This document shows positions 51,931 to 61,170 of a stretch of 64,000 bases of DNA, piece by piece. The stretch's first letter is position 1. Each line of letters opens with the position of its first letter. Origin of the DNA: Planctomyces sp. (lineage in GTDB: Bacteria > Planctomycetota > Planctomycetia > Planctomycetales > Planctomycetaceae); assembly GCA_019636235.1 (NCBI GenBank), contig JAHBXW010000001.1:434001-498000 (forward strand). Direction: 5' to 3'. The translations under genes and the position numbers were made by a program. Below the pieces are notes generated by a model. That model was not told the DNA's origin. It made no database searches and saw nothing but the letters and a program-made list of their open reading frames with translations.

Positions 51931-52068
51931 GCGGAGCGCGCCGCCGACAAAACCGAAGTACGTTCGCGGGCGAATGCTTGACGCCCCAGTCGGTCAGCGG
52001 GCACTGTGTGTCGATGGACGCGCGGACACGCCGCGTGATCCCCCGCCTCTGCCCGCGAGGACCGACTG

Positions 52069-53349
52069 ATGTCGCACGCGCTTTCCCGTCGCGCCTGGCT
52101 GAAGACCAGCGCGCTTGCCGGTCTGACAGGGGCGGCCGCGCAGACGAAGGCTGAGGAAGCGGGGGACGTGCGTGAGATCACGATCGGCGTGATGGGCATG
52201 TCGCGCGGCATGGCGCTCGCCCAGTCATTCGCCGCCCTGCCCGGCGTGCGAGTGGCGTACGTGGCGGACGTCGATTCCGAACGCGCGGCAGCGGCCGCCG
52301 CGCGACTGCAATCGTCCGCGGGCCAGGCGGCCGAACAGCTGACCGACTTCCGCCGCATCCTGGATGATGCGGCTGTCGACGTGCTGGTCTGCGCCGCGCC
52401 GAACCACTGGCATGCCCCGGCGACGATCCTGGCCTGCGCGGCGGGCAAGCACGTCTACGTGGAGAAGCCCTGCAGCCACACTCCTCAGGAAGGGGAATGG
52501 ATGGTCGCCGCCGCAAGAAAGTCCGGCCGGGCGGTGCAGATGGGCGCGCAGCGCCGCAGCAGCCCGGCGTTCCATGCCGCGATCAGCCTGCTCAGAGAGG
52601 GAGCGCTCGGACGTGTGTACCTCGCCCGCTGCTGGTACAGCAGTCTCCGCGGATCGATCGGGACCGGTACGCCGGCGGACCCGCCACCGACTCTGGACTA
52701 TGACCTGTGGCAGGGTCCGGCGCCGCGGGTTCCCTTTCTGTCGAACCGCATCCATTACAACTGGCACTGGTTCTGGCATTGGGGGAACGGCGAACTCGGC
52801 AACAACGGGGTGCACGCGCTCGACATCTGCCGCTGGGGACTGGAAGTCGATTATCCCATCCGCGCGACGTCGTCCGGGGGGCGGTACCGCTTTGCCGATG
52901 ACCAGGAGACGCCGGACACGCACGCCGTCAGCTTCGAATTTGAAGGAAACCGGGCCATCAGCTGGCAGGGTCTGAGCTGCAATCGCCACGAGATCGACCG
53001 GTTCGTCACGTTCTACGGCGATGAGGGGGCGATGGAGGTGGACGAGGCGGGGGGCGTGAAGGTTTATGATTCCCGCGACAAGCTCGTGCAGGAACTGCCG
53101 GGGGGGCTCGATCTCGCGGACCATCTGCGGAACTTCCTGACGGCGATCCGCACCGGCCGGCCGCTGGAACTGAATGCTGAGATCCTGGAAGGCCACAAGA
53201 GCACCCTGCTCTGCCATCTGGGAAACATCGCGCACCGCACGGGACGGACTCTCAACTGCAATCCGCAGGACGGCCGCATCCTGAACGATGATGATGCGTT
53301 GCGGCATTGGGGCCGCGCCTATGAGCCGGGCTGGGAGCCGGTCGTCTGA
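52069..53349 (+). CDS. Tat-exported Gfo/Idh/MocA-family oxidoreductase
   Basis: A 426-residue NAD(P)-dependent dehydrogenase. The N-terminus SRRAWLKTSALAGLTGAAA is a twin-arginine (Tat) signal. The Rossmann motif GVMGMSRG, then VLVCAAPNHWHAPATILACAAGKHVYVEKP gives the family EKP signature, and the C-terminal sandwich contains GNGELGNNGVHALDICRWGL, with the conserved His. Planctomycetes carry many Tat-exported copies, thought to act on sugars from sulfated polysaccharides. The substrate is unknown. It is not next to sulfatase or other sugar genes. Start ATG 52069. Confidence 0.88.
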   Translation: MSHALSRRAWLKTSALAGLTGAAAQTKAEEAGDVREITIGVMGMSRGMALAQSFAALPGVRVAYVADVDSERAAAAAARLQSSAGQAAEQLTDFRRILDDAAVDVLVCAAPNHWHAPATILACAAGKHVYVEKPCSHTPQEGEWMVAAARKSGRAVQMGAQRRSSPAFHAAISLLREGALGRVYLARCWYSSLRGSIGTGTPADPPPTLDYDLWQGPAPRVPFLSNRIHYNWHWFWHWGNGELGNNGVHALDICRWGLEVDYPIRATSSGGRYRFADDQETPDTHAVSFEFEGNRAISWQGLSCNRHEIDRFVTFYGDEGAMEVDEAGGVKVYDSRDKLVQELPGGLDLADHLRNFLTAIRTGRPLELNAEILEGHKSTLLCHLGNIAHRTGRTLNCNPQDGRILNDDDALRHWGRAYEPGWEPVV

Positions 53350-53413
53350 TGGCCCGCCTCTTGGCCCCTGCCCGTTCGAATCGCGGGCCTGTCCCTCAGA
53401 GCGAGTCAGCCTC

Positions 53414-53905
53414 ATGACGCTGGACTCCTCCCGGTACAGCGTCCGCGTGACGAAGGATCATCTCGTCTTTTCGGCGGCGCACTTTATCACCATCGGCGAT
53501 TGGTGCGAGCGGCTGCATGGCCACAACTGGCGGGTGGCGGCGGAGGTTTCCGGCCCGCTGGATGCGAATGAATTCGTCGTCGATTTCCTGGCCCTCCGCG
53601 ACCAGTTGCAGGCGATCGTCGACGGGCTGGACCACAGCATGCTGGTGCCGCTGCAGCATCCCCGGCTGACCGTCGAGCAGACGGAGCAGGAAGTCGAGAT
53701 CCGCTTCGCGGAGCGGCGCTGGGTGTTTCCCAGGGACGAATGCCGGCTGCTGCCGGTGCGTCAGACGACGGCCGAGGCGCTGGCGCGGTGGATTGCTGGC
53801 GAGCTGGCGGGCCGACTGGCGGACTCGCTGGGGGGCGGGCATCAATTGCGGGTCGACGTCGAGGAGAATTTCGGTCAGTGGGCGACGTGTGAATTCGCGT
53901 TCTGA
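53414..53905 (+). CDS. 6-carboxytetrahydropterin synthase (QueD/PTPS family)
   Basis: A 163-residue Zn enzyme, probably making carboxytetrahydropterin from dihydroneopterin triphosphate in the queuosine/archaeosine precursor route. Zn ligands His23 (FSAAHF), His35 and His37 (CERLHGHNW), the catalytic Cys31 of CxxxHGH, and the Asp/His pair GLDHSML (Asp73, His74) are all present, and ENFGQWATCEF supplies the late acidic residue. Other queuosine genes are not in the window. The insert from ~85 to ~125 (EVEIRFAERRWVFPRDECRLLPVRQ) is longer than in small QueD proteins. ATG 53414 has a weak Shine-Dalgarno. Confidence 0.83.
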   Translation: MTLDSSRYSVRVTKDHLVFSAAHFITIGDWCERLHGHNWRVAAEVSGPLDANEFVVDFLALRDQLQAIVDGLDHSMLVPLQHPRLTVEQTEQEVEIRFAERRWVFPRDECRLLPVRQTTAEALARWIAGELAGRLADSLGGGHQLRVDVEENFGQWATCEFAF

Positions 53906-54079
53906 AAGCCGCGGCCCATGGGATCGGCGCGGGGCATCGCCGTCCCTCAGGATTGCTGGTCAGTCCAGGTTCTCTGAAGACTTTCTCGCCGGCGGATTCA
54001 CAGACTTCGCCGAAGCCCCTAGACTGCATCGAATTGCATACATCACCGATCGACAACGTGGGCCCTTTCCTTCGCCTTC

Positions 54080-55267
54080 ATGTCAGTGACTCTGATCACG
54101 ACGCAATCGGAGTTTGACGCATATTGCGACGAGATTCGTCATGCGCCGCTGATTGCATTTGATACGGAATTCGTCTCCGAGCGGTACTTCCGTCCCAAGC
54201 TGAGTCTGATGCAGTTCGCGACGGCCACCAGCTCGGCGGTCGTCGACCCGCTGGCCGTGCCGGACCTGTCCGCCTGGTGGCGGATCATGTCGGATTCGAC
54301 GTCGACGATTCTGGTTCACGGGGGGCGGGAGGAGATTCGGTTCTGTCTGCGGAACGCCGGGGCGCCGCCGAAGAATCTGGTGGATGTCCAGATTGCCGAA
54401 GGCCTGCTGACCCGCACCTTTCCCTCGGCCTACAAGAACCTCGTCCAGCGCGTGCTGGGACGAGTCGTGCACTGCACAGAGACCCGGACTGACTGGGAAT
54501 ATCGCCCGCTGTCGCAGGCACAGGTCGAGTATGCGCTTGAGGATGTGACCTATCTGCCGCTCGTCTGGGAGAAGCAGCGGGCGCAGCTCGCGAAGCTGGG
54601 ACGGGCGGAGTGGGCGACCGTAGAGTTCCGGCGATTTGTCGAGGAAGTGGTCGCGGAGACGGACCGCGAGGGCTGGCGGCGTCTGCCGCAGGCCAACCGA
54701 TTTTCGGCCCGGGAGCTGGCGGTCGCCCGGGAATTATGGACCTGGCGGGAGAACTACGCGCAGATCATCGATCGCCCGGCGCGGGTGGCGTTCCGCGACG
54801 ATCTGATGACGGAGATCGTCCGTCGCCGGCCGAAGACCGTGCGCGATCTCAACTCGACCCGGGGACTTCAGCGCCGCGACTATCAACGCGTCGCCGATGA
54901 CATCGTCGAGGCCGTCCGCCGGGGAATGGAAACTCCCGAGGACGACCTGCCGCCGCGACAGAATTTCAACAAGTCGACACAGCACGACGATGTGCTGACG
55001 AAGCTGACATCGATCGTCCTGGCGGACCGCTGCGCCCAGTTGGGCATCGCGATGAGCCTGGTGGGGACGACAGCCGACGTCCAGGAGTTCGTGCACTGGC
55101 ACGTGACGGAGCGCCGCCGCCCCCCGGCCCCGGAGCTGATGCAGGGCTGGCGGGCGACCGTCTGCGGGGAGCTGCTGCACGACATTCTCGATGGCCGGAT
55201 TCGGTTCCGGGTGCAGAGTCCAAAGAGCGCGAATCCGCTGCGGTACGAGCGCGTCGACGGAGCTTGA
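54080..55267 (+). CDS. rnd: Ribonuclease D (DEDD exonuclease with HRDC domain)
   Basis: A 395-residue 3'-5' exonuclease trimming tRNA and other RNAs. Exo I is intact (FDTEF; Asp28, Glu30), and Exo III is intact (EYALEDVTYL, Tyr and Asp). In Exo II, where E. coli has HAGSEDLEVF, the sequence is HGGREEIRF: Glu85 replaces the metal-coordinating Asp. The HRDC domain lies at ~210-290 (ARELAVARELWTWRENYAQIIDRPARVAF). The longer C-terminal region (~300-395) is helical. ATG 54080 was chosen from the domain start MSVTLITTQ. The upstream gap of 174 bases holds nothing else recognised. Confidence 0.85.
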   Translation: MSVTLITTQSEFDAYCDEIRHAPLIAFDTEFVSERYFRPKLSLMQFATATSSAVVDPLAVPDLSAWWRIMSDSTSTILVHGGREEIRFCLRNAGAPPKNLVDVQIAEGLLTRTFPSAYKNLVQRVLGRVVHCTETRTDWEYRPLSQAQVEYALEDVTYLPLVWEKQRAQLAKLGRAEWATVEFRRFVEEVVAETDREGWRRLPQANRFSARELAVARELWTWRENYAQIIDRPARVAFRDDLMTEIVRRRPKTVRDLNSTRGLQRRDYQRVADDIVEAVRRGMETPEDDLPPRQNFNKSTQHDDVLTKLTSIVLADRCAQLGIAMSLVGTTADVQEFVHWHVTERRRPPAPELMQGWRATVCGELLHDILDGRIRFRVQSPKSANPLRYERVDGA

Positions 55268-55300
55268 GCTTCGACGCGTGGCGCGACTGCCCGGAGGCCA

Positions 55301-55957
55301 TCAGTCCGGCAGGAACCCGCGCTCCCGCAGCTCGCGAATATTGTCCGGAGCGCTGCTGGCGATTCGCTCCGCCGCGTATCGCAGGATGGCCACGCCCCCC
55401 AGTCCGTGTGGAGCGGTCAGCACGGCGACCCGGTCTTCCTCGTCGGCGTCGAGCTGGCGGTTCAGCCGGGCCACCGCCTCTTCCACGCTGTCGCTTACGA
55501 TCTGGTCCGGACCGACGCGATTGTCAAACTTGAGGTGCGAGAACGCGGCGGACCGCGCCAGCAGGAATTCGACCAGGCCCGAGAAATTCTCGTCCTCGAA
55601 GAAGTTCCGAAACTCCGGGCGGGCGTTGTCGGGCGTGATGATCAACGGCCGGGTGATGCGGACTTCGCCACGCGCGATCCGCACGGGCGTCTTGTCGCGG
55701 TCCGCGTCCTGAACCAGCCAGTAGGGCAGCTCGGATTCACCGAACGTGAACAGCGAATAGTGCACCGGCCGGGCGATTCCCACCGAGTCCCACAAACGGC
55801 GGAATCCTTCGGGTGCGGGGCCGGGATCAGGCAGCATCGGTAGCTCTTCAGGAATCTGGTGCGGTGTCCGGCCGTCAGGCCGGGCGAAGCCATGCGGGAG
55901 CAACTCCCGCACCCCGGCCAGCTCGACAGCATGGGGGATTGGACGTGTGGCGTCCAT
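55301..55957 (-). CDS. Hypothetical protein
   Basis: A 218-residue protein of unknown function. No signal peptide or membrane segment. The central region HYSLFTFGESELPYWLVQDADRDKTPVRIARGEVRITRP suggests a beta-rich fold, followed by a helical C-terminus with NRQLDADEEDRVAVLTAP. ATG 55957 was chosen; a GTG at 55999 would add 14 basic residues. It converges on rnd (33-base gap) and is divergent from the VWA gene. I cannot assign a family. Confidence 0.6.
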   Translation of the reverse strand: MDATRPIPHAVELAGVRELLPHGFARPDGRTPHQIPEELPMLPDPGPAPEGFRRLWDSVGIARPVHYSLFTFGESELPYWLVQDADRDKTPVRIARGEVRITRPLIITPDNARPEFRNFFEDENFSGLVEFLLARSAAFSHLKFDNRVGPDQIVSDSVEEAVARLNRQLDADEEDRVAVLTAPHGLGGVAILRYAAERIASSAPDNIRELRERGFLPD

Positions 55958-56219
55958 GCCCTCGACGAATCTCGGTAGCGATGATCGACGGCGGACCATT
56001 CAGCACACTTGCCAAGCCGCCCCCGCCCCGCCATAGTGCGACCAGAGACAAAGCGTCTTGAATTGGCGGTTCCGCCGGCCTCCCGCGCCCCGCCGGGGCG
56101 GTCGCTGGTTCGTCCGCGGGACGCGCCGGACGAGGCTTTCGCGAGGCGTCGCCACGCGGCAGAATCCACGGGCCGGATGACGTCAAAGCCGGCGAACCGC
56201 TTGGAAAGAGCACACGGAC
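55958..56219. other. Divergent intergenic region before the VWA operon
   Basis: About 260 bases between the minus-strand hypothetical gene and the plus-strand VWA gene. It should hold both promoters. No open frame here looks real and no strong hairpin was seen; GGAAAGAG at about 56200 is the Shine-Dalgarno of the VWA gene. Confidence 0.35.
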
Positions 56220-58637
56220 ATGCGCGGACTCTGGGAGCGACTGCTCGGGATCGACGCTCCCGACTGGACGCGCGGCGGGGAGTGGTCGCTGGACTGGATG
56301 TCGCGGCCGGCCGGAGATCGGGCCCTGCTGCTGATCGTCCTGGCGGCCGGCGTGGCCGTGTTGCTGTGGACGCTGTATCGGATTGAGGCGAAGCAGGTTT
56401 CCCGCGGCACGCGAGTCCTGCTGTTCGGCTTGCGGGTCGCGGCGCTGGCGATTGCGGCCGTCATGCTGCTGGAACCCGTGATGGTGCTCACGAAGGAGGA
56501 ACAGCAGCCCTCGCACCTGCTGGTGCTGGTGGACACGTCGGGTTCGATGCTGCTGCAGGATGCATGGCGGGATGAAGCGCGGGCGGCGCGGGTCTCCGAA
56601 CGGCTGGGCTTGAAGGGGGGCGCGGCCGACCTGCGGCGGCAGAGCCGCCTGGACCTCGCGCAGCGCGTTCTGGGAGATGATCTGCTGTCGCGGCTGGAGC
56701 AGAATGGCGACCGGATCGTGCATGTCCATCCGTTCTCCGAGCGGTTGCAGGACGCTGTGGGCGACGTCTCGCAGTTGAGTGCGCACTCGGGAGGCGAAGC
56801 GACGGCGATCGGAGCGGCGGTCCGGCAGGCGCTGACCGCCTACTCCGGCTCGCGGTTGTCCGGCGTGCTGGTCGTCAGCGACGGCCAGTCGAACGCAGGC
56901 GAACCGCCGGTCGCCGCCGCCCAGCTGGCGGCCGACGCGCAGCTCCCGGTGCAGTGTCTGGCGATCGGCACCGTCGACGGACCCCGCAACGCGATGATCT
57001 CGCGAATTGAAGTCAGCCCCATCGCCTTCGCCCGGGACGACAACACCCTGTCCGTGCACCTGCAGTCGCGCGGCATGCAGGACCTGCCGGCCACGCTGAC
57101 GGTCGAAAAGCGGATCGACGGCGGCCCGTGGCAGGAGGTCGGGCGCGAAGACCTGCTGCTGCAGCTCGAAGGCGTCATACAAACGGCGACGTTCCCCTTC
57201 CGGGAGGCGCGGCCGTCGCGTGTGGAGTTCCGTGCCAGCCTGACGACGGACGGCTCCGAACTGACGGAAGACGACAATGTCGCCCAGGCGGAGACGCAGA
57301 TCATCCGGCAGCGGCTGCAGGCGCTGCTGATCGCCGGAGCGACGTTTCCAGAGGTCCAGTTTCTGCGGAACGCGCTGATGCGGGACCGGGGGATCGAACT
57401 TTCCAGCTGGTTGATGAGCGCGGATCGGGACTACGAGCACCAGGGAGACATTCCCATCCAGCGGTTGCCCATCACCCGGGAGGAACTGGACGCCTACGAT
57501 TGCGTGATCCTGTATGACCCGGACCCGACGGGATTTCCGCCGAACTTCGGCGAACTGCTGACGGACTTTGTGTCCCGCGGCGGCGGCGGACTGGTGTACA
57601 TCGCCGGGGAACTGCAGACGGGCCGGCTGTTCGACGCGCAGCTCGATCCGGCGCTGTCGTGGCTCCAGCTGCTGCCGGTCGTCCGTGAGCCGGGGCTGTT
57701 CCGCTCTGCGGTGCAGATGCAATTGAGCGCGCGGCAGCCGTGGCGGCTGCAGGTGACGGACGAGGGCCGCCGCGATCCGGTGCTGACGTTCAGCGACGAC
57801 GCGGAGGCGAATGTGCAGGTGCTGGAGAATCTGCCGGGCATGTACTGGCATTTTCCCGTCACGCGTCCGAAGCCGGGCGCGACGGTGCTGGCCGTCCACG
57901 GCGATCCGCGAATGCGGAACGAGTACGGGCCGGAGGTGCTGCTGGCGACGCAGCTCGTCGGTCCCGGCCGAACCATGTTCGTGGGGTTCGACAGCACCTA
58001 CCGCTGGCGGTTTCTGGACGAGCAGTATTTTGACGGGTTCTGGGCCCGGGTCGTGGATCGCGCCGGCCGCAACAAGAAGCTCGGCGGCTCCTATCCGTTT
58101 CGGCTGTCGACGCCGCGATCCAGCTACAAGCCCGGCTCGACGGTGAAGATCATCGCGCGGTTTCACAATCCGGACGATGTGGAAGCGAATGTCGGCTCGC
58201 TGCCGGGGCACGTCGAACAGGGGGACGAGGATCCGCAGCCCATCCAGTTGACGCCGGAAGCCGAGCCGGGCGTGTTCTCGGCGAGCTTTCCGGTGACGCG
58301 CGCCGGGCCGCACTTCATCAAGGTCTGGATGGGGGATGAGGCGGCGGGGACGAACGTCCGCGCGGCGACGCTGCCGCTCGATGTCGCGTTGCCCAACCTG
58401 GAGTACGAGAATCCGATTCTGGACCGGGCGGCGCTCGATGCCGTGGCGGCCTGCACGGGCGGGCGGTCCTTCGACCTGCTCGAGGCGGACGCATTGGCCG
58501 AGGCGTTCAAAATCGGCCGCGTGACGCATGTGCTCGAAGACCGCCAGGAAGTCTGGGACGCGCCGCTGTTGTGGGCGTCCCTGTTCACGTGCCTGTGTCT
58601 GGAGTGGGTTCTCCGGAAGCGGGTGCGGCTGATCTGA
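56220..58637 (+). CDS. Membrane-anchored von Willebrand factor A domain protein
   Basis: An 805-residue protein. Two hydrophobic segments (~36-52 ALLLIVLAAGVAVLLW and ~67-83 LFGLRVAALAIAAVMLL) precede a VWA domain starting at ~98 with the MIDAS motif DTSGSM and later LVVSDGQSN. After it come beta-rich domains, a region beginning LQALLIAGATFPEVQFLRNAL (a glutamine-amidotransferase-like fold of the type seen in planctomycete VWA proteins, CVILYDPDPTGFPPNFGELL), and a C-terminal membrane segment (LLWASLFTCLCLEWVL). It resembles BatA-like/aerotolerance VWA proteins in layout. ATG 56220. It overlaps functionally with the gene 4 bases downstream. Confidence 0.8.
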   Translation: MRGLWERLLGIDAPDWTRGGEWSLDWMSRPAGDRALLLIVLAAGVAVLLWTLYRIEAKQVSRGTRVLLFGLRVAALAIAAVMLLEPVMVLTKEEQQPSHLLVLVDTSGSMLLQDAWRDEARAARVSERLGLKGGAADLRRQSRLDLAQRVLGDDLLSRLEQNGDRIVHVHPFSERLQDAVGDVSQLSAHSGGEATAIGAAVRQALTAYSGSRLSGVLVVSDGQSNAGEPPVAAAQLAADAQLPVQCLAIGTVDGPRNAMISRIEVSPIAFARDDNTLSVHLQSRGMQDLPATLTVEKRIDGGPWQEVGREDLLLQLEGVIQTATFPFREARPSRVEFRASLTTDGSELTEDDNVAQAETQIIRQRLQALLIAGATFPEVQFLRNALMRDRGIELSSWLMSADRDYEHQGDIPIQRLPITREELDAYDCVILYDPDPTGFPPNFGELLTDFVSRGGGGLVYIAGELQTGRLFDAQLDPALSWLQLLPVVREPGLFRSAVQMQLSARQPWRLQVTDEGRRDPVLTFSDDAEANVQVLENLPGMYWHFPVTRPKPGATVLAVHGDPRMRNEYGPEVLLATQLVGPGRTMFVGFDSTYRWRFLDEQYFDGFWARVVDRAGRNKKLGGSYPFRLSTPRSSYKPGSTVKIIARFHNPDDVEANVGSLPGHVEQGDEDPQPIQLTPEAEPGVFSASFPVTRAGPHFIKVWMGDEAAGTNVRAATLPLDVALPNLEYENPILDRAALDAVAACTGGRSFDLLEADALAEAFKIGRVTHVLEDRQEVWDAPLLWASLFTCLCLEWVLRKRVRLI

Positions 58638-58641
58638 GATC

Positions 58642-61128
58642 ATGGGAAACCGGGAGCCCGAGTTGATGTCCCCCCCGCCGAATGACGAGGACCTGCAGAC
58701 GTTCAGCGACCAGTTGGCAGCCCGGCTGTCGGCGGTCCGCGGCGCGCTGCGCCGGCATTTCCTGGCGGAGGGGCTGGCGGTGCTGTGCGGCGTGCTGCTG
58801 GCGGCCGCGGCGGCGACGCTGCTGCTGGACTGGCAACTGGAGCTGTCGCGTCCGGCGCGCTGGGCCTGTCTGGCCGTCATCGCCGGCGCTGCAGGCTGGC
58901 TGGTGTACAGCCGTCTGGTGCAGCCGATGCGGTTGCGGCTGAGTCCGCTGGACGTCGCGGCGGCGATCGATCTGTCGCAGGCCCGGCCCACGGAGATGCG
59001 GCTCTCGGCGCGGGTCGCGTCGGTGCTGGAGCTCCCCTCGCAGACGCGCAGCGGCGAACCGATCTCGCCCGCTCTGGCGGCGCGCGCCGTCGCGGAGAAT
59101 TACCGCGCCCTGCAGTCGGTCGACTTCCGTTCGCACCTCAGCGGGAAGCACCTGTGGCTGAGCGTGGCGGCCATCGCCGCGTGCGTGCTGATCCCGACGG
59201 CGTTCGCATTCAGCGCTCCGCAGATCGCGGGCCTGTGGCGCGACCGCTGGCTGCTGGGATCGGATCGCCCCTGGCCGCACTCGACGCGGTTCGAGGTGCT
59301 GAACGTACGCGACGGGCGGCTGATTGTCCCTCGCGGCGAACCGTCGACGCTGCAGGTCCGCGTGCTGGACGACGAGCGGGAAACCGAAGTCGTGCGGATG
59401 CGGATGATCGACGCCGGCGGCGAATCGCGGACTTTGACGCTGAACAAGTTTGCGGCGGGCGATTTCCGTTACGACCTGCCGCCGCTGCAGCAGCCGCAGC
59501 GCGTGGAACTCTGGGGGGGCGACGGCCGCGCGGAGCCGTTTCGCATCGAGCCGCTCGACCGCCCGCGGATCACGTCGCTGACGCTGACGGCCGTCCATCC
59601 CCGCGAGCCCGGGCCACAAGTGTTCGAATTTTCCGGCGAGGAGGGTTCTGTGCGCCTGCTGCCCAGGACCGACGCCCGGCTGGACTTCGAATCGAACGTC
59701 GCTGTCGCGGACGTCCGGATCGTCGCCGAAACCCCGGACACGCTCGAATTCCATCCCACCGGCGACCGGACGTACCGGGCCGCATGGCAGCACGAAGCGC
59801 CGATCCGCGTGCGCGTGTCGCTGGTCGCGACTGAATCGGGGCTGGAATCCTTTCCCCGCCCGATCGCAATTGGCGACAAGCCTGACCGTCCGCCCACGCT
59901 CAGCGTCCGCCATTCCGGCGTCCGGCTCCGGGTGACATCGAAGGCGACCATTCCCGTCAACGTCACGGTTCGCGACGACTACGGCGTCCGGGGCGTCGAA
60001 CTGCTGGCCGCGATGGAAAGCACGGAGAGTCCGTCATTTTCGCGAGACGCGGAGGACGATGCGGGCTCGGAGGATGCAAGCATGGACGACTCGGCGACCG
60101 AGGACGCCCCGCCCGCCGGCGAGGCGGACCCCGATTCGACCGAAACTCCGCCCTCGACGGACCCCGCCACAGACACGGAGTCGACGCCCCCCGCCGAGGA
60201 GGCCCCGCCGACGGCTCCCGCCGCCGCCGCCGTTCGACGCGTGCGCTCCGAACCGCTCGTCCTGACCGCGTTCCTGCAGACTGAATCGCCCGCCAGCGAT
60301 GCCGCCACGCCGGAGTCAGCCGCTTCTCCCGAAGACATTTTCGACGATGACGACAACGCCTCCGCGCCGGCCAACGGCGAACGTCCGACGGAACTCAAGT
60401 CGGTGCTGTACGGCCCCGAGGATCCCGCCGTCGAACTCGTGGTGGAACGAACACACAACGTCGAGTTGTCGCAGATGGCGCTGACGGCCGGGCAATCCGT
60501 TGCGATTGCCGTCGCCGCCGAGGACGACTGTTACACGGGACGTCAGACGGCCCAGTCCCGGAAGCTGGTGTTCAAGGTCGTCGGCGACGATGAGCTGTTC
60601 AAAGAAATCCTGCTTCGGCAGCAGCAGCTCCGGGCGCGGCTGCGCAAAGCCTACGAGCAGATGATCGATCTGCGCAATCGGTTGAAGACAGCCGACCTCT
60701 CATCGGACGGCGCCACGCTGCTGCGGACCTATCTGCTGACCCGCCGGGAGATCGGCGCCGTCGCACGGGATCTGGCGGCATCGACGCTCGAAATGCGGCT
60801 GAACCGGCTGGGCGGCGAGGAATCGTGGAAACTGATTGAAACGACCGTCCTACAGCCGCTGGAGAGCCTGCAGGTTCAGGAGCTGGAACGTCAGAAGCAG
60901 GCGTTGGAATCGCTGGCGTCGTCGCAGGCCGAGTCGGTCGAGGACATCCTGGAACGGCAGGAGGCGATCATCGACTCGCTGAAGAAAATTCTCGATGCGA
61001 TGGCCCAGTGGGACAGCTTCATCGACATCGTCAACCAGGTGAACTCGATCATCCGGATCGAAGAGGCGGTGCGGCGACGGACCGAAGAGCTCAAGGCCCG
61101 GCAGGTCGAGTCGATCTTCGACGAATAG
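58642..61128 (+). CDS. Large membrane protein with coiled coil, DUF4175-like
   Basis: An 828-residue protein just 4 bases after the VWA gene stop, surely one operon. Residues ~40-60 and ~73-92 (FLAEGLAVLCGVLLAAAAATLLL) and ~175-195 are hydrophobic. The middle has Ig-like beta regions. A striking low-complexity acidic/Pro/Thr stretch lies at ~480-530 (EDDAGSEDASMDDSATEDAPP and following), which may be a flexible linker. The C-terminal ~170 residues are helical coiled coil with QQQLRARLRKAYEQMID and QELERQKQALESLASSQ. It resembles DUF4175-type proteins that partner VWA proteins. ATG 58666, behind GGGAG, is a possible start. Confidence 0.65.
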   Translation: MGNREPELMSPPPNDEDLQTFSDQLAARLSAVRGALRRHFLAEGLAVLCGVLLAAAAATLLLDWQLELSRPARWACLAVIAGAAGWLVYSRLVQPMRLRLSPLDVAAAIDLSQARPTEMRLSARVASVLELPSQTRSGEPISPALAARAVAENYRALQSVDFRSHLSGKHLWLSVAAIAACVLIPTAFAFSAPQIAGLWRDRWLLGSDRPWPHSTRFEVLNVRDGRLIVPRGEPSTLQVRVLDDERETEVVRMRMIDAGGESRTLTLNKFAAGDFRYDLPPLQQPQRVELWGGDGRAEPFRIEPLDRPRITSLTLTAVHPREPGPQVFEFSGEEGSVRLLPRTDARLDFESNVAVADVRIVAETPDTLEFHPTGDRTYRAAWQHEAPIRVRVSLVATESGLESFPRPIAIGDKPDRPPTLSVRHSGVRLRVTSKATIPVNVTVRDDYGVRGVELLAAMESTESPSFSRDAEDDAGSEDASMDDSATEDAPPAGEADPDSTETPPSTDPATDTESTPPAEEAPPTAPAAAAVRRVRSEPLVLTAFLQTESPASDAATPESAASPEDIFDDDDNASAPANGERPTELKSVLYGPEDPAVELVVERTHNVELSQMALTAGQSVAIAVAAEDDCYTGRQTAQSRKLVFKVVGDDELFKEILLRQQQLRARLRKAYEQMIDLRNRLKTADLSSDGATLLRTYLLTRREIGAVARDLAASTLEMRLNRLGGEESWKLIETTVLQPLESLQVQELERQKQALESLASSQAESVEDILERQEAIIDSLKKILDAMAQWDSFIDIVNQVNSIIRIEEAVRRRTEELKARQVESIFDE

Positions 61129-61170
61129 CCGTCGGCGCCCGGCCTGTCGACCGACGCCCAGCTGCGCCCG

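Noticed and set aside
55875-58991. 1038-codon open frame antisense to the VWA gene
   Set aside because: Composition is dominated by Arg, Pro, Gln and His; the plus-strand VWA protein with its MIDAS motif is clearly the coding one.
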